From assembly GCF_017811815.1 (NCBI RefSeq), contig NZ_JADKZI010000002.1, forward strand, positions 434,001 to 498,000: a stretch of DNA of 64,000 nt, in the 5' to 3' direction. The notes under the pieces are model-generated. The model saw only the letters and a list, made by a program, of their open reading frames with translations, did not search any database and had not been told where the DNA came from. Positions 25,035 through 33,675 of the stretch are shown here, one piece after another (the stretch's first letter is position 1; every line of letters starts with the position of its first letter). The translations under genes were made by a program, and so were the position numbers. The DNA comes from Flavonifractor sp. AGMB03687. Its GTDB lineage: Bacteria; Bacillota; Clostridia; Oscillospirales; Oscillospiraceae.

Positions 25035-25952
25035 TTACACTCGTTTCAGCAGATACTCTTCCGCCCAGTGGGCCGCGCTGGCGCCGTCGGCGGCGGCGGT
25101 AATGACCTGCCGCAGGGCCTTGGTGCGCACATCTCCGGCGGCAAACACGCCGGGCACACTGGTGCGGCAGCTCTCGTCGGCCACCAGGTAGCCTGCCGGA
25201 TCGGTCTCCACCTGTCCGGCGAAGAGGGCGGTGTCGGGCACCCGGCCCACCGCCACGAAGAGGCCGTCGCAGGCCAGCTCGGATTTCTCACCGGTGACCA
25301 CGTTCTCCAGCTCGATGCCTGTCAGGCGCTTCTCCTTGTGCAGGGCTGTGACGCGGGAGTTCCAGACGATCTCCACCCCCGCCTCCTCCAGGGCCTTGTG
25401 GTACACCGCAGAGGCCCGCAGGCTGTCTCGCCGGTGGATGAGGTACACCTTGCTGCACAGCTTGGACAGGTAGAGGGCGTCCTCCACGGCGGTGTTGCCG
25501 CCGCCGTTCACCGCCACCACCTTGCCCCGGTACATCATACCGTCGCAGGCGGCGCAGTAGGCGATGCCTCTTCCCCGCAGCTCGCTCTCGCCGGGGAGGC
25601 CCAGCTCCCGGGGATAGGCCCCGGTGGCCAGGATCACCGCGTCGGCGGTCAGGTCCCCCTCGCTGGTGTGGAGCACCTTGGGCACGGCGGCCAGGTCCGC
25701 CCCGGTGACTTCGGCGTAGACGGTCTCCGCGCCGTATTTCCGGGCCTGCTGCTCCATCTTCTCCCCCAGCTCGAAGCCGTCCACCCCGTCGGGGAAGCCG
25801 GGATAGTTGTCAATGACCGAGGTGGTGGCCATCTGCCCGCCGGGGGACAGCTTCTCCACCACCGCCGTCTTGCGGCCGCTTCGGGCGGCATACAGGGCCG
25901 CCGTGTAACCGGCGGGGCCGCCCCCTACGATGAGAATTTCATAATGCGTCAT
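25035..25952 (-). CDS. trxB: Thioredoxin-disulfide reductase
   Basis: 305 residues, low-molecular-weight type. FAD motif IVGGGPAGYTAALYAARSG at the N terminus, redox Cys pair CAACDG near residue 133, NADPH motif NGGGNTAVEDALYL near 150, and the second FAD motif GVFAAGDVRTKALRQ near 275. It passes electrons from NADPH to thioredoxin. It lies 15 nt downstream of trxA. Confidence 0.95.
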   Translation of the reverse strand: MTHYEILIVGGGPAGYTAALYAARSGRKTAVVEKLSPGGQMATTSVIDNYPGFPDGVDGFELGEKMEQQARKYGAETVYAEVTGADLAAVPKVLHTSEGDLTADAVILATGAYPRELGLPGESELRGRGIAYCAACDGMMYRGKVVAVNGGGNTAVEDALYLSKLCSKVYLIHRRDSLRASAVYHKALEEAGVEIVWNSRVTALHKEKRLTGIELENVVTGEKSELACDGLFVAVGRVPDTALFAGQVETDPAGYLVADESCRTSVPGVFAAGDVRTKALRQVITAAADGASAAHWAEEYLLKRV

Positions 25953-25967
25953 GCCGTCCGCCTCCTT

Positions 25968-26282
25968 TTACAGTCCCATCCAGTCGATGATCTGAGCCTT
26001 GGAGCCGGGGTTCACAATGGGCTCCCCCGTCTCGCCGTTCTTGAAGAGGAACAGGGTAGGAATGACCTCCACCTCGAACTGCTCCTCCAGGCCGGGCTCC
26101 TCGTCAATGTTGATCTTGCCCACCACCAGCTGGCCGTCAAACTGCTGGGCGATCTGGTCCAGCACGGGGCTGATCCGGCGGCAGTAGCCGCACCAGGGAG
26201 CCCAGAAGTCCACCAGCACGGGCTTGTCGGAGTGAAGCACCACTTCTTCAAAATTGGCTTTGGTAATGGTAATGGGGGTCAT
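25968..26282 (-). CDS. trxA: Thioredoxin (CGYC active site)
   Basis: 104 residues from ATG 26282, which has AAGGAAG 6 nt upstream. A single thioredoxin fold with active site WAPWCGYCRR and cis-Pro in VEVIPTLFLF. The Pro between the two Cys is replaced by Tyr (with Gly kept), which should raise or lower the redox potential compared with the CGPC form; similar CGYC thioredoxins are known in Clostridia. First gene of the trx operon, with a SigA promoter overlapped by an inverted repeat. Confidence 0.93.
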   Translation of the reverse strand: MTPITITKANFEEVVLHSDKPVLVDFWAPWCGYCRRISPVLDQIAQQFDGQLVVGKINIDEEPGLEEQFEVEVIPTLFLFKNGETGEPIVNPGSKAQIIDWMGL

Positions 26283-26342
26283 ATCCATCTTCCTTTCTGT
26301 TTGTGTGTCAGGCGTTAGCCCGATTTATGTTATGCTTTTATC

Positions 26343-26388
26343 TGTAACTTTATTTGTTTCACTTTCTAGTGTAACTATAGCAGTTACA
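26343..26388. promoter_or_regulatory. Probable Rrf2 operator of the trx operon
   Basis: TGTAACT, 5 nt, AGTTACA: a perfect 7-bp inverted repeat (26370-26388) lying across the -10 box. A third copy of the half-site (TGTAACT, 26343-26349) follows 21 nt further downstream. Binding would block RNA polymerase. The Rrf2 protein encoded in the operon is the likely ligand, giving feedback control. Confidence 0.65.
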
Positions 26389-26402
26389 GTTAGTCTTGTC
26401 AA
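26374..26402 (-). promoter_or_regulatory. SigA promoter of the trx operon
   Basis: TTGACA, 17 nt, TATAGT on the minus strand. Confidence 0.8.
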
Positions 26403-26513
26403 CCCCCTTTCCCTACTTTTTTACTATGGCTTTTCGCCAGGCACCGGCGGCGGGCCACCGGCATAGGCTGTCATGTGGCACAGCCACAAGCCAAGCGGAT
26501 AAAGGAGTACAAT

Positions 26514-27365
26514 ATGAACCACTATCTTCCCTCTGATCGGGAGTGGAGACGGAAACAGGAGGGCGCTGCCTGCTGCTGTCCGCCGGGTTGCTGCCCGCCG
26601 CCCTGTCCCCCTCCCTGCCCCGTGCCTGGGCCCACCGGACCCACCGGGGCCACCGGCCCTGCGGGAGCCACCGGTCCCACCGGTCCTGCCGGTTCCGGCG
26701 CTCCTGGCCCTACCGGCCCTGTGGGGGCTACCGGTCCTACTGGTCCCACCGGACCTGCTACCCCCGGTCCTACCGGTCCCACCGGCGCGGCTGGCGCAAC
26801 CGGTCCTACCGGTCCTCAGGGCATTCCCGGCCCTGACGGCGCAACCGGACCCACCGGTCCCCAGGGCATCCCCGGCCCCGACGGCACTGCTGGTACTACC
26901 GGACCGACCGGACCTACTGGACCCACCGGCCCTGCTGGTGTAGACGGCGCTGCGGGCGCTGCCGGAGCCACCGGCCCCACTGGTCCTACCGGACCGACCG
27001 GCCCTGCCGGTGCTGCTGGCACCGCTGGCGCGACTGGTCCTACCGGTCCTGCCGGTGCGGACGGTGCCGTGGGCGCCGCCGGAGCTACCGGTCCTACTGG
27101 TCCTACTGGTCCTACCGGCCCTGCCGGTACGGCTGGCACTGCTGGCGCGACTGGTCCCACTGGTCCCACCGGGCCTGCCGGTACCGCGGGCACCGCCGGT
27201 GCGACCGGCCCCACTGGTCCCACCGGACCTACCGGCCCTGCCGGCACGGCCAATGCCGCTGCTGCCGTCACCAACCTGGAGAGCGGCGCCAGCCTGGCCG
27301 ACGCCATCAACACCATCAACCAGATCATTCAGAACCTGAAGGCCGCCGGCCTGATGAACTCCTGA
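26514..27365 (+). CDS. Collagen-like triplet-repeat protein, BclA/exosporium type
   Basis: 283 residues from ATG 26514, behind AAAGGAGT at 5-6 nt. Residues 1-20 are charged; 21-36 form a Cys/Pro knot ([16 protein letters not shown]); then about 70 Gly-X-Y triplets, mostly GPT, GAT, GPA, run to about residue 243; the last 40 residues ([27 protein letters not shown]) form an amphipathic helix in place of the large BclA head. No signal peptide. Such proteins form glycosylated filaments on spores of Bacillus and Clostridioides. Thr-rich triplets are glycosylation sites, and a glycosyltransferase gene follows 58 nt later. Repeat number may vary between strains. Confidence 0.88.
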   Translation: MNHYLPSDREWRRKQEGAACCCPPGCCPPPCPPPCPVPGPTGPTGATGPAGATGPTGPAGSGAPGPTGPVGATGPTGPTGPATPGPTGPTGAAGATGPTGPQGIPGPDGATGPTGPQGIPGPDGTAGTTGPTGPTGPTGPAGVDGAAGAAGATGPTGPTGPTGPAGAAGTAGATGPTGPAGADGAVGAAGATGPTGPTGPTGPAGTAGTAGATGPTGPTGPAGTAGTAGATGPTGPTGPTGPAGTANAAAAVTNLESGASLADAINTINQIIQNLKAAGLMNS

Positions 27366-27423
27366 ACCCCGGGGAGGAGGGCAAACGCCCTCCTCCCTCT
27401 TTCCGCACGGAGGAAGCGCATCC

Positions 27424-28497
27424 ATGAAGATCGTAGTCTATACCATCTGCAAGAACGAGGCCCGGTTTGTGGACCGCTGGATGGACTCCATGGGGGAGGC
27501 GGACCGGGTGGTGGTGCTGGATACCGGCTCCACCGACGACACCGTGGCCCGGCTAAAGGCCCGTGGGGCCGCCGTCACCGTGGAGTCCATCTCCCCCTGG
27601 CGGTTTGACACGGCCCGCAACCGCTCCCTGGAGTTGGTGGATGAGGACGCGGACATCTGCGTGTGTACCGACCTGGACGAGGTGTTCCACCCCGGCTGGC
27701 GGGCCGCTCTGGAGGCCGCCTGGACTCCGGACGCAGGCCAGGCCCGGTACCGCTACACCTGGTCCTTCCGGCCCGATGGGGCCGAGGGGGTGGTGTTCTG
27801 GTACGAGAAGATCCACCGCCGCCACGGCTACCGGTGGGTCCACCCGGTCCATGAGATCCTGCGCTGGGAGGGCCCCGGCCAGCCCGGCCCCATGGTAACG
27901 GCGCCGGGGGTACAGTTGGACCACCACCCGGACCCGTCCAAATCCCGGGGGCAGTACCTCCCTCTGCTGGAGCTGTCGGTGCGGGAGGAGCCGGAGGACG
28001 ACCGCAACGCCCACTACCTGGGCCGGGAGTACTTCTTCCACGGCCGGTGGGACGACTGCATCGCCACCCTGAAGCATCACCTGACCATGCCCACCGCCAC
28101 CTGGAAGAATGAGCGGGCGGCCTCCATGCGGTACATCGCCAAGGCATACCTGCAAAAGGGCGCACCGGAGCAGGCCAGAGGCTGGTTCCTCCGCTCTGCC
28201 GCCGAGGCCCCCCACCTGCGGGAGCCCTGGATGGATCTGGCCACTCTCTGCTACCAGCAGGAGAACTGGGACGGGGTACTGTACTTTACCGGCGTGGCTC
28301 TGGCCATCACCGTCCGGCCGGACACCTACATCTGTGAGGCGGAGGCCTGGGGGCCTCTCCCCCACGATCTGCGCTGCCAGGCCTATTTCCGCACCGGGCG
28401 GATCGGTCTGGCTCTGGAGGAGGCCCAAAAGGCCCTGGCCCTCTCCCCCGCCGATCCCCGTCTGGCGGGCAACGTGGAGATTCTGAGCAAAATGTGA
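27424..28497 (+). CDS. Family 2 glycosyltransferase with TPR-like tail
   Basis: 357 residues. The GT-A fold begins MKIVVYTICKNEARFVDRWMDSM; the nucleotide site is VLDTGSTDDT, and a metal-binding TDLDE motif lies near residue 80. The C-terminal 150 residues are helical with TPR-like spacing. This SunS-like class often adds a first sugar to Ser, Thr or Cys of a peptide. Position directly behind the collagen-like gene suggests that protein as substrate; that link is inference. The ribosome site GGAGGAA lies 7 nt upstream. Confidence 0.88.
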   Translation: MKIVVYTICKNEARFVDRWMDSMGEADRVVVLDTGSTDDTVARLKARGAAVTVESISPWRFDTARNRSLELVDEDADICVCTDLDEVFHPGWRAALEAAWTPDAGQARYRYTWSFRPDGAEGVVFWYEKIHRRHGYRWVHPVHEILRWEGPGQPGPMVTAPGVQLDHHPDPSKSRGQYLPLLELSVREEPEDDRNAHYLGREYFFHGRWDDCIATLKHHLTMPTATWKNERAASMRYIAKAYLQKGAPEQARGWFLRSAAEAPHLREPWMDLATLCYQQENWDGVLYFTGVALAITVRPDTYICEAEAWGPLPHDLRCQAYFRTGRIGLALEEAQKALALSPADPRLAGNVEILSKM

Positions 28498-28530
28498 AAA
28501 AGGCCTGCCGTTTTCATACGGCAGGCCTTT
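28498..28530. terminator. Bidirectional terminator between glycosyltransferase and queA
   Basis: Stem AAAGGCCTGCCGT/ACGGCAGGCCTTT with a short loop between convergent genes. Confidence 0.85.
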
Positions 28531-28537
28531 GGCTGTT

Positions 28538-29563
28538 TCAGCAGATAAACATGGCGTCTCCGAAGGAGAAGAAGCGGTATTTCTGCTCCACCGCCTCATT
28601 GTAGGCGGTCAGGATGTGCTCCCGGCCCGCCAGAGCGGACACCAGCATGATGAGAGTAGATTCCGGCAGGTGGAAGTTGGTGATGAGGCAGTCCAGGGTC
28701 TTGAACTTATAGCCCGGATAGATGAAGATATTGGTCCATCCGGCGCTCTCCTTCAGGGTGCCGTCTTCCGCCGCCCAGCTCTCGATGGTGCGGCAGGAGG
28801 TGGTGCCCACGCAGATCACCCGGCCTCCCTCCCGCTTGGTGCGGTTGATGATCTCGGCGGTCTCGGCGGAGATCATGCAGTACTCGGAGTGCATCTCGTG
28901 GTCCAGGATGTCCTCCTCCTTCACCGGGCGGAAGGTGCCCAGGCCCACATGGAGGGTCACATAGGCCAGACGCACCCCCATGTCCTCCACCTGCTTCAGA
29001 AGCTCCTTGGTGAAGTGGAGGCCGGCAGTGGGGGCGGCGGCGGAGCCCACCTCCCGGGAGTAGACGGTCTGGTACCGCTCCGGGTCGTTGAGCTCGGCCT
29101 TGATATAGGGCGGCAGGGGCATTTTGCCCAACTGCTCCAGCTTCTCCAAAAAGATGCCCTCGTAGTCGAAGCGGACCAGCCGGTTACCCCCCTCCAGCAC
29201 CTCAGTGACCTCGGCAGTGAGCTGACCCTCGCCGAAGGAAACTTTGGTGCCCGGCTTCATCTTGCGGCCGGGACGCACCAGGCACTCCCAGGTCTTGTTG
29301 CCCCGGTCGATGAGCAGCAGCACCTCCACGGCGCCGCCGCCGGGCTCCCGGTGGCCGATGAGCCGAGCGGGCAGTACCCGGGAGTCGTTGAGTACCAGGC
29401 AGTCCCCCGGTCTCAGCATGGTGGGCAGATCGTAAAAATGCATGTGTTTGGTGGCGCCGGTCTCTTTGTCCAGCACCAGCAGCCGGGAGGAGTCCCGCTT
29501 TTCCAGCGGGGTCTGAGCGATGAGCTCCTCCGGCAGGTAAAAGTCGAAATCAGACGTCTTTAT
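28538..29563 (-). CDS. queA: S-adenosylmethionine:tRNA ribosyltransferase-isomerase QueA, apparent AUA start
   Basis: 341 residues if started at ATA 29563. QueA motifs: [20 protein letters not shown] at the start, [19 protein letters not shown] and [12 protein letters not shown]. It transfers and isomerises the ribosyl part of SAM onto preQ1 in tRNA. The first ATG/GTG/TTG in frame is a GTG at 29476, which would delete 29 conserved residues. The ATA stands where relatives have Met (followed by KTSDFD), 8 nt after GAGGTG, and overlaps the TAA stop of the spoIID-like gene as ATAA. Confidence 0.93.
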   Translation of the reverse strand: MKTSDFDFYLPEELIAQTPLEKRDSSRLLVLDKETGATKHMHFYDLPTMLRPGDCLVLNDSRVLPARLIGHREPGGGAVEVLLLIDRGNKTWECLVRPGRKMKPGTKVSFGEGQLTAEVTEVLEGGNRLVRFDYEGIFLEKLEQLGKMPLPPYIKAELNDPERYQTVYSREVGSAAAPTAGLHFTKELLKQVEDMGVRLAYVTLHVGLGTFRPVKEEDILDHEMHSEYCMISAETAEIINRTKREGGRVICVGTTSCRTIESWAAEDGTLKESAGWTNIFIYPGYKFKTLDCLITNFHLPESTLIMLVSALAGREHILTAYNEAVEQKYRFFSFGDAMFIC

Positions 29564-31257
29564 GGCTTGCGCACCTCTATTCCAGTATAGTAGAAGGTCA
29601 GAATATCTTTATAATTATAGCCCTGCTGGGCCATGGCGTAGGCGCCCCACTGGCTCATGCCCACGTTGTGGCCCCAGCCGGAGCCGGTAATGGTGAACAC
29701 GGTGGAGCCGTCTCCCCCGCTGGAGGCGGAGGCCTGGCTTACGGCGCCGCTGCCATCAATGACATAGGCGTTCTCGCTGAGGGCCCCCACACTGCCGCTG
29801 CCGTCGATGGCGTAGGCACCGTCCAGGCTGGACAGGGAGCCGCTGCCGTCCACCACATAGCCGCCGGTGGAGGAGCTGCTGCCGCTGCCGCCGGAGCTGG
29901 TGACGGTGTAGTGGATGGACCGCAGACCCAGGAAGGTCCGGCAGTCGTCCCGGATCTTGCTCCAGCTCTTGCCGGAGGAGTCGGTGAAGGTGATCTCAAT
30001 GGCGTTGCCGGTGGGGCTGGTCTTGGTGACCCGGAAGTCCACGATGCCCGAGTTGGTGTAGCCCTTGGAGTTGAGCAGGTCGCTGAGCTCCTGGGCGGTG
30101 TAGGTCACCGTCCAGTTGTAATTGGTGATCTTGGAGGCCACCGACGCCTCATAGGGATCATACTTGCCGATGAGGTAGGGTACGTTGCTGCCCCACACGT
30201 TGACGGCGCTCTCGGTGGCACCGCCGTCATGGGAGGAGTACACCGCCTCGATGAGGGAGCCATTGTACCAGGCGTACTCGCCGTACGTCTCATCCACTGC
30301 CCTGCTGCTGGAAGCCGTCACCGCATCCATACCGTAGTAGACCTGACAGCAGGTGGAGTTGCAGATATCGAAGCCCTGGCTCTTGTGCTTGCTGGCGGTG
30401 TAGTTGCGGTAAGCGTAAGTACGGGCGCACACCGCCTGGGCCTTCAGGGCCTCCAGGGGCCAGGAGGAGCTCATCTCCCGGACAATGACGCCCTGGACGT
30501 AGTCCTCCAGGCCGATGACGTTGCTCACCGTTAGGTTGCCGCCGCTTACCCGCTGGTACTGGAACCCGCCGTAATAGGTATTGCCCCGGAAAATGGTCTC
30601 GGTCTTTTCCCGGTCATTTAAGCCGGGCTGGATGCCCAGGCTCACGCTGCTGCCGCCATCGAACTGGAAGAGGATCTGGCTGGTGCCCGTCTTGACCACC
30701 GACACGCCGTAGCTGGAGGTGCCAACGACTTCCGTGTCGTACAGGCCCAGTGTGTCCTGGGCGTCCTGAGCGGACTCCTTGTCCAGGTAGTTACCCACTC
30801 GGACCTGCCACTCCCCGTCGATCCAGGTCACGAAGCCGTCGGGGTAGTAGGACGCCGCATCATAGGCGTCCTCATAGGAGCTATATCTGCCGGGCAGCTG
30901 CAAGTGCCAGCAGCCCACAGCGATGTTGGAGGTAATGGTGTCATAGTAGCCGCTCCAGGTCCCCACCTTGCCGTAGTAGACATTCTGGGTCTTGACCACC
31001 GAGATGGCGGTCTCACCGGTGGAGGCCAGCTCTACAAAGTCACGGTCGCTGTCGTAATAGCCCAGCCGATAGCCGCTGCCCACGTCGTTGAGCAGATTGG
31101 CGCCGGGCAGGGCCGAGCTGCCGTAAAACAGGCCCACCTTCATGGTCGGGTCCACCTGAACCGAGGCGGCGGAGGCCGGTACGGCGCTCATGGGTACCGC
31201 AATGGCCAGAGCCAAAGCGGCAACCTGCACAATTTTTTTCAACATATTCCTTCTCAT
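29560..31257 (-). CDS. SpoIID/LytB domain protein with SPOR-like N-terminus and internal repeats
   Basis: About 565 residues from ATG 31257 (31245 is also possible). Signal peptide 1-30; then a 200-residue region with [23 protein letters not shown], a SPOR-like peptidoglycan-binding pattern; then the SpoIID domain with the catalytic Glu in [23 protein letters not shown] and the final [15 protein letters not shown]. Before that last motif three 18-19-residue repeats ([27 protein letters not shown]) are inserted. SpoIID is a lytic transglycosylase of engulfment; this long form may be a LytB-like vegetative relative. It overlaps queA. Confidence 0.88.
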   Translation of the reverse strand: MRRNMLKKIVQVAALALAIAVPMSAVPASAASVQVDPTMKVGLFYGSSALPGANLLNDVGSGYRLGYYDSDRDFVELASTGETAISVVKTQNVYYGKVGTWSGYYDTITSNIAVGCWHLQLPGRYSSYEDAYDAASYYPDGFVTWIDGEWQVRVGNYLDKESAQDAQDTLGLYDTEVVGTSSYGVSVVKTGTSQILFQFDGGSSVSLGIQPGLNDREKTETIFRGNTYYGGFQYQRVSGGNLTVSNVIGLEDYVQGVIVREMSSSWPLEALKAQAVCARTYAYRNYTASKHKSQGFDICNSTCCQVYYGMDAVTASSSRAVDETYGEYAWYNGSLIEAVYSSHDGGATESAVNVWGSNVPYLIGKYDPYEASVASKITNYNWTVTYTAQELSDLLNSKGYTNSGIVDFRVTKTSPTGNAIEITFTDSSGKSWSKIRDDCRTFLGLRSIHYTVTSSGGSGSSSSTGGYVVDGSGSLSSLDGAYAIDGSGSVGALSENAYVIDGSGAVSQASASSGGDGSTVFTITGSGWGHNVGMSQWGAYAMAQQGYNYKDILTFYYTGIEVRKP

Positions 31258-31283
31258 TTGTCGGAAATCCCATCTCGCTTTCG

Positions 31284-31313
31284 TTGACACTTTGCCAGAA
31301 CTTGTGGTACAAT
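31284..31313 (+). promoter_or_regulatory. SigA promoter of the lysine riboswitch/asd operon
   Basis: TTGACA, 18 nt, TACAAT; the predicted start is about 20 nt before the riboswitch aptamer. Confidence 0.8.
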
Positions 31314-31342
31314 TTTGCAAACTAAATAGCGAAATTACATTT

Positions 31343-31515
31343 GCAGGATAGAGGCGCGGCTCTTCAAGAGTAGCGCGGGGAGGGCGCCGGGCCCGGTGAA
31401 CCGCGTGAAAGGGGAGGCCGCCGAAGGGACGCTCCCGGCCGGGCGTTGACCTGGTCGCCCGGATAAGATCCGTTCGACTGTCGCCGCGAACGCGGCGGAG
31501 TGCTGTCTGCTTTTG
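31343..31515 (+). ncRNA. Lysine riboswitch (L-box)
   Basis: Conserved L-box parts in order: AGAGGCGCG and AAGAGTAGCGC at the 5' helix, GTGAAAGGGGAGGCCGCCGAAG, the GGGCGTTGACCTGGTCGCCC arm, and the closing ACTGTC with AGTGCTGTCTGC. A GC-rich hairpin (GCCGCGAACGCGGC) is the last arm. Intrinsic terminator 31557-31595 follows. Lysine binding should stop transcription before asd-dapA-dapB, which make the lysine precursors. Confidence 0.93.
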
Positions 31516-31556
31516 TCGATTAGTGCAGGGTCGCACTGTCCCTGTCATTATAGTAC

Positions 31557-31595
31557 AAAATCAGCAGTTCTGTAAACTGCTGATTTTCTTTTTTC
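31557..31595 (+). terminator. Riboswitch-controlled terminator
   Basis: Stem AAAATCAGCAGTT/AACTGCTGATTTT with a short loop and then a T-rich tract, 60 nt before the asd ribosome site. Confidence 0.85.
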
Positions 31596-31666
31596 TCATT
31601 TGTTCCCACTTTCCGGTCTGAGACAGGCCGGTGTTGGAATAGGAATTTAGCAACGGAGGTATGGTC

Positions 31667-32752
31667 ATGGAAAAATACAAAGTAGGCGTCATCGGCGGCA
31701 CCGGCATGGTGGGCCAGCGTTTCGTTTCCCTGCTGGAGAATCATCCCTGGTTCCAGCTTACCGTCATTGCGGCCAGCAGCCGCTCCGCCGGCAAGACCTA
31801 TGAGGAGGCCATCGGCACCCGCTGGGCCCTGGAGACTCCCATGCCCGAAGAGGCCAAGAAGATGGTGGTCATGAATGCGGAGGCCGACATCGAGACCATT
31901 GCCTCCCAGGTGGATTTTGTCTTCTCCGCCGTAGATATGAAGAAGGAAGAAATTCAGGCTCTGGAGGAGGCCTACGCCAAGCACGAGTGCCCCGTGGTCT
32001 CCAACAACTCCGCTCACCGCTGGACTCCCGACGTGCCCATGGTGGTGCCGGAGATCAATCCCGAGCATATCAAAGTCATCGAGGCCCAGCGAAAGCGACT
32101 GGGGGTGGAGCGCGGGTTCATTGCCGTTAAGTCCAACTGCTCCCTCCAGAGCTATGTTCCCGCCCTGCACCCCCTGCGCGGCTTCGGCCTGAATCAGGTG
32201 CTGGTCTGCACCTATCAGGCTATTTCCGGCGCGGGCAAGACCTTCGAGACCTGGCCCGAGATGGTGGACAATGTGATCCCCTACATCGGCGGCGAGGAGG
32301 AGAAGAGCGAGCAGGAGCCCCTGAAGCTGTGGGGCAAGGTGGAGAACGGGGTCATCGTCAACGCCCAGTCCCCTTCCATCACCGCCCAGTGTCTGCGGGT
32401 GCCCGCGTCCAACGGCCACATGGCCGCTGTGTTCGCACGCTTTGAGAACAAACCCTCCATGGAGGAGATGAAAGAGATCTGGGCAAATTACAAGGGCCGT
32501 GCCCAGGAGCTGGCCCTGCCCTCCGCTCCCAAGCAGTTCCTGCACTACTTTGAGGAGCCCGACCGTCCTCAGACCCGGCTGGACCGGATGACTGAGGGCG
32601 GCATGGCGGTCTGCATTGGCCGTCTGCGTCCCGACACGCAGTACGACTACAAGTTCGTCTGCCTGTCCCACAATACCCTTCGCGGCGCCGCGGGCGGCGC
32701 AGTCCTTCTTGCCGAACTTCTGTGCGCGGAGGGTTACATTTCAAGGAGGTAA
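31667..32752 (+). CDS. asd: Aspartate-semialdehyde dehydrogenase
   Basis: 361 residues from ATG 31667, which stands 6 nt after GGAGGT; the ATG at 31661 abuts the ribosome site. NADP motif VGVIGGTGMVGQRF, catalytic Cys in KSNCSLQSYVPAL near residue 150 and the substrate-binding His in RVPASNGHMAAV. Sequence is closer to the archaeal/fungal-type enzyme than to E. coli Asd. It reduces aspartyl phosphate to the semialdehyde shared by lysine, threonine and methionine routes. First gene after the lysine riboswitch. Confidence 0.95.
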   Translation: MEKYKVGVIGGTGMVGQRFVSLLENHPWFQLTVIAASSRSAGKTYEEAIGTRWALETPMPEEAKKMVVMNAEADIETIASQVDFVFSAVDMKKEEIQALEEAYAKHECPVVSNNSAHRWTPDVPMVVPEINPEHIKVIEAQRKRLGVERGFIAVKSNCSLQSYVPALHPLRGFGLNQVLVCTYQAISGAGKTFETWPEMVDNVIPYIGGEEEKSEQEPLKLWGKVENGVIVNAQSPSITAQCLRVPASNGHMAAVFARFENKPSMEEMKEIWANYKGRAQELALPSAPKQFLHYFEEPDRPQTRLDRMTEGGMAVCIGRLRPDTQYDYKFVCLSHNTLRGAAGGAVLLAELLCAEGYISRR

Positions 32753-32759
32753 CCCTATT

Positions 32760-33653
32760 ATGAGAGAGCCTGTTTTTACCGGAGCCTGTTCCGCCATCAT
32801 CACCCCGTTTGACCACAGCGGTGCCATCAACTACGATCAGTTCGGAAAGCTCATCGACGAGCAGATCGAGCGTGGCCTGGACGCTATCTGCGTCTGCGGC
32901 ACCACCGGCGAGTGTTCCACCCTCACCATCCGGGAGCACATTGCCGCCGTGGAATACTGTGTCAAGCGGGTCAATGGCCGAGTCAAGGTCATCGCCGGCG
33001 CGGGGAGCAACGACACCTCCGCCGCCGTCTACCTGTCCCAGCACGCCCAGGACTCCGGTGCCGACGCCCTGCTGCATGTGACCCCCTACTACAACAAGGC
33101 GTCCCAGACCGGCCTCATTAAGCACTACGAATACATCGCCGACCGGGTGGATCTGCCCATCATTCTCTATAATGTCCCCTCCCGGACCGGCGTTTCCTTC
33201 ACTGCCGAGACCTACAAGGTGCTCTCCCAGCACCCCAATATCAACGGCGTGAAGGAGGCCAGCGGCAACTTCTCCCTGCTGGCCCACACCCTGGCCATCT
33301 GCGGCGACGACTTCTACGTCTGGTCGGGCAACGACGACCAGGTGGTCCCCATGATGAGCCTGGGCGCCAAGGGGGTCATCTCGGTGGTGGCCAACATCGC
33401 CCCCGAGATCATGATCCAGATGACCCACCTGTGTCTGGAGGGCAAGTTCCACGAGGCTGCCGCCCTCCAGCTGGGGTATATGGACTTTATCGATTCCCTC
33501 TTCCTGGAGGTCAACCCCATTCCCATCAAGGCCGCCATGAATCTGGCGGGCTACGACATCGGCTCCCTGCGCCTGCCCCTGTGCGACATGAGCGACGGTC
33601 CTCTGGAGACCCTGCGCCAGTCCATGATCAAGGCGGGTCTGCTCACCGCCTGA
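32760..33653 (+). CDS. dapA: 4-hydroxy-tetrahydrodipicolinate synthase
   Basis: 297 residues from ATG 32760, 7 nt downstream of the asd stop codon and preceded by AAGGAGGT. TIM barrel with the Schiff-base Lys in INGVKEASGN near residue 163, the Tyr in VTPYYNKASQ and GTTGECSTL near 45. It joins pyruvate and aspartate semialdehyde, the first step specific to lysine and dipicolinate. It is translationally close-packed in the asd-dapA-dapB operon. Confidence 0.97.
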   Translation: MREPVFTGACSAIITPFDHSGAINYDQFGKLIDEQIERGLDAICVCGTTGECSTLTIREHIAAVEYCVKRVNGRVKVIAGAGSNDTSAAVYLSQHAQDSGADALLHVTPYYNKASQTGLIKHYEYIADRVDLPIILYNVPSRTGVSFTAETYKVLSQHPNINGVKEASGNFSLLAHTLAICGDDFYVWSGNDDQVVPMMSLGAKGVISVVANIAPEIMIQMTHLCLEGKFHEAAALQLGYMDFIDSLFLEVNPIPIKAAMNLAGYDIGSLRLPLCDMSDGPLETLRQSMIKAGLLTA

Positions 33654-33675
33654 GCCCCGGGAAAGGATGTTGGAA

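Noticed and set aside
26625-27245. Short tandem units that could look like a CRISPR or satellite array
   Set aside because: They are 9-bp Gly-X-Y codon repeats of the collagen-like protein.
31258-31548. N-terminal extension of the SpoIID frame
   Set aside because: It would translate the complementary strand of the lysine riboswitch; the signal peptide begins at 31257/31245.
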